This document shows positions 13,229 to 13,732 of a DNA stretch of 13,732 nt, in pieces (positions within the stretch are counted from its first letter, which is position 1; each line of letters begins with the position of its first letter). Source of the stretch: JBFMAE01 sp040756085 (GTDB taxonomy: Bacteria > Desulfobacterota > BSN033 > UBA1163). The DNA lies in the NCBI GenBank assembly GCA_040756085.1, contig JBFMAE010000145.1, positions 1-13,732 of the forward strand, read 5' to 3'. A model generated the notes under the pieces. It ran no database searches and was not told the origin of the DNA. It was given only the letters and a program-made list of their open reading frames with translations. The translations under genes were made by a program, and so were the position numbers.

Positions 13229-13732
13229 TTAGAATTTTCTTTTAATCGGTGGGTTAGGAGGTGCCAATCCTTGAGGGGGTTTCATCGTTTTGGGAATCTC
13301 TTTAATCCTTCCCTCCTTTTTGGCAACCCTTGTCCACCTCGCCCTATTGCTCCGAGGCTGTTGCCAAGGGTCATCATAGGCACGAGAGCTCAATATCAGT
13401 GCTTTATGATTTTCAAGAGGACCATATTCTGCATCGACCAAAGACCTCCTGACTCTTTCCCACAATTCAACGGTCTCAATATGGGCTGGGCAGACCATAT
13501 GACATTGTCTGCAGGTGGTACAGGCATAAATATCATTACAGAAATGTTCGATCTCTTCTTTGGTGAGGGTAGGGGTTCTGAAAAGCCGGTTAAAAAAATT
13601 GTCCTTTTTGCCAAAAAGTATCCTTCTCAGACCATACTGGGCGATGAGGATCTTTTTAAGCATTCTGATCTTGGCCGGAGGCGAAATCGATAAGGTGAGT
13701 TCCGGAGCCACCTCGATCACCGGGCACCACTT
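13229..13732 (-). CDS. HdrC-like ferredoxin-type Fe-S protein, 5' end outside the window
   Basis: The frame stays open to the window edge, and 167 residues are visible. The first visible residues read K-W-C-P-V-I-E, the tail of a [4Fe-4S] motif whose first three Cys lie beyond the edge. A second cluster is complete: C71-T-T-C74-R-Q-C77-H-M-V-C81-P. An internal GTG at 13720 could be taken for a start, but it would cut the first cluster in half, so I treat the gene as truncated by the window. The C-terminal part (S-S-R-A-Y-D-D-P-W...R-W-T-R) matches the linker S-S-Y-D-N-P-Y...W-T-R of the fused protein at 154-1479. It passes electrons between a flavoprotein and the HdrB-like subunit (inference). 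The last 25 residues are a Pro/Lys-rich tail. Confidence 0.85.
   Translation of the reverse strand, partial: KWCPVIEVAPELTLSISPPAKIRMLKKILIAQYGLRRILFGKKDNFFNRLFRTPTLTKEEIEHFCNDIYACTTCRQCHMVCPAHIETVELWERVRRSLVDAEYGPLENHKALILSSRAYDDPWQQPRSNRARWTRVAKKEGRIKEIPKTMKPPQGLAPPNPPIKRKF

Noticed and set aside
13718..13720. GTG at 13720 as start of the HdrC-like gene
   Set aside because: The frame continues upstream to the window edge with K-W-C-P, the end of a first Fe-S cluster motif, so the real start is outside.

Overview
The window reads as part of an anaerobic bacterial genome, most plausibly a Desulfobacterota/deltaproteobacterial or similar methyl-metabolising anaerobe. That is an inference from gene content (corrinoid methyl transfer, Hdr/GlcF-type Fe-S proteins), roughly mid-40s percent GC by eye, and AT-rich interspersed palindromes between genes. 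No rRNA, tRNA, CRISPR array or transposase was seen. Every convincing gene is on the minus strand, so transcription runs from high to low coordinates.

Block 1 (13732 to 11284): an HdrC-like two-cluster ferredoxin cut by the window edge, an HdrB-like two-CCG protein, and an AIR-synthase-related (PurM/SelD-fold, 'methanogenesis marker 2'-like) protein only 8 nt downstream. The first two together match the single fused protein at 154-1479, down to the linker motif, so the window holds a split and a fused paralogue of the same Fe-S unit.

Block 2 (11127 to 1): a good sigma-70-type promoter (TTGACA/TATAAG) precedes a FadR-type GntR regulator with an unusual C-terminal extension. Then come a corrinoid protein (MtxC type), a giant corrinoid reductive activator, an MtrH-like methyltransferase, a UroD/MtaA-type methyltransferase, a GlcD/VAO-type FAD oxidase, a GlcF/HdrCB-type Fe-S oxidoreductase, and the first codons of another gene with a strong ribosome-binding site.

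Working model (inference): the UroD-like protein takes a methyl group from an unknown donor and loads it on the corrinoid protein. The MtrH-like protein moves it to a tetrahydropterin. The activator re-reduces cob(II)amide to cob(I)amide. The FAD oxidase and Fe-S protein oxidise a substrate, possibly the demethylated product, and pass electrons on. No MttB- or MtaB-type substrate methyltransferase is present.

The most striking item is the activator (5615-9067, 1150 aa). A whole GltD-like NAD(P)H/FAD/Fe-S oxidoreductase of about 485 residues sits inside the ASKHA ATPase domain, flanked by a near-repeated ARD-x-G-x-K motif. Removing it leaves a normal-sized activator. This suggests a one-polypeptide, pyridine-nucleotide-fed corrinoid activase. 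Further observations are several palindromic repeat families, a leader hairpin before the corrinoid gene, Lys-rich and Glu-rich N-terminal tails on the redox proteins, and a signal-peptide-like micro-ORF as the only plausible plus-strand coding signal.
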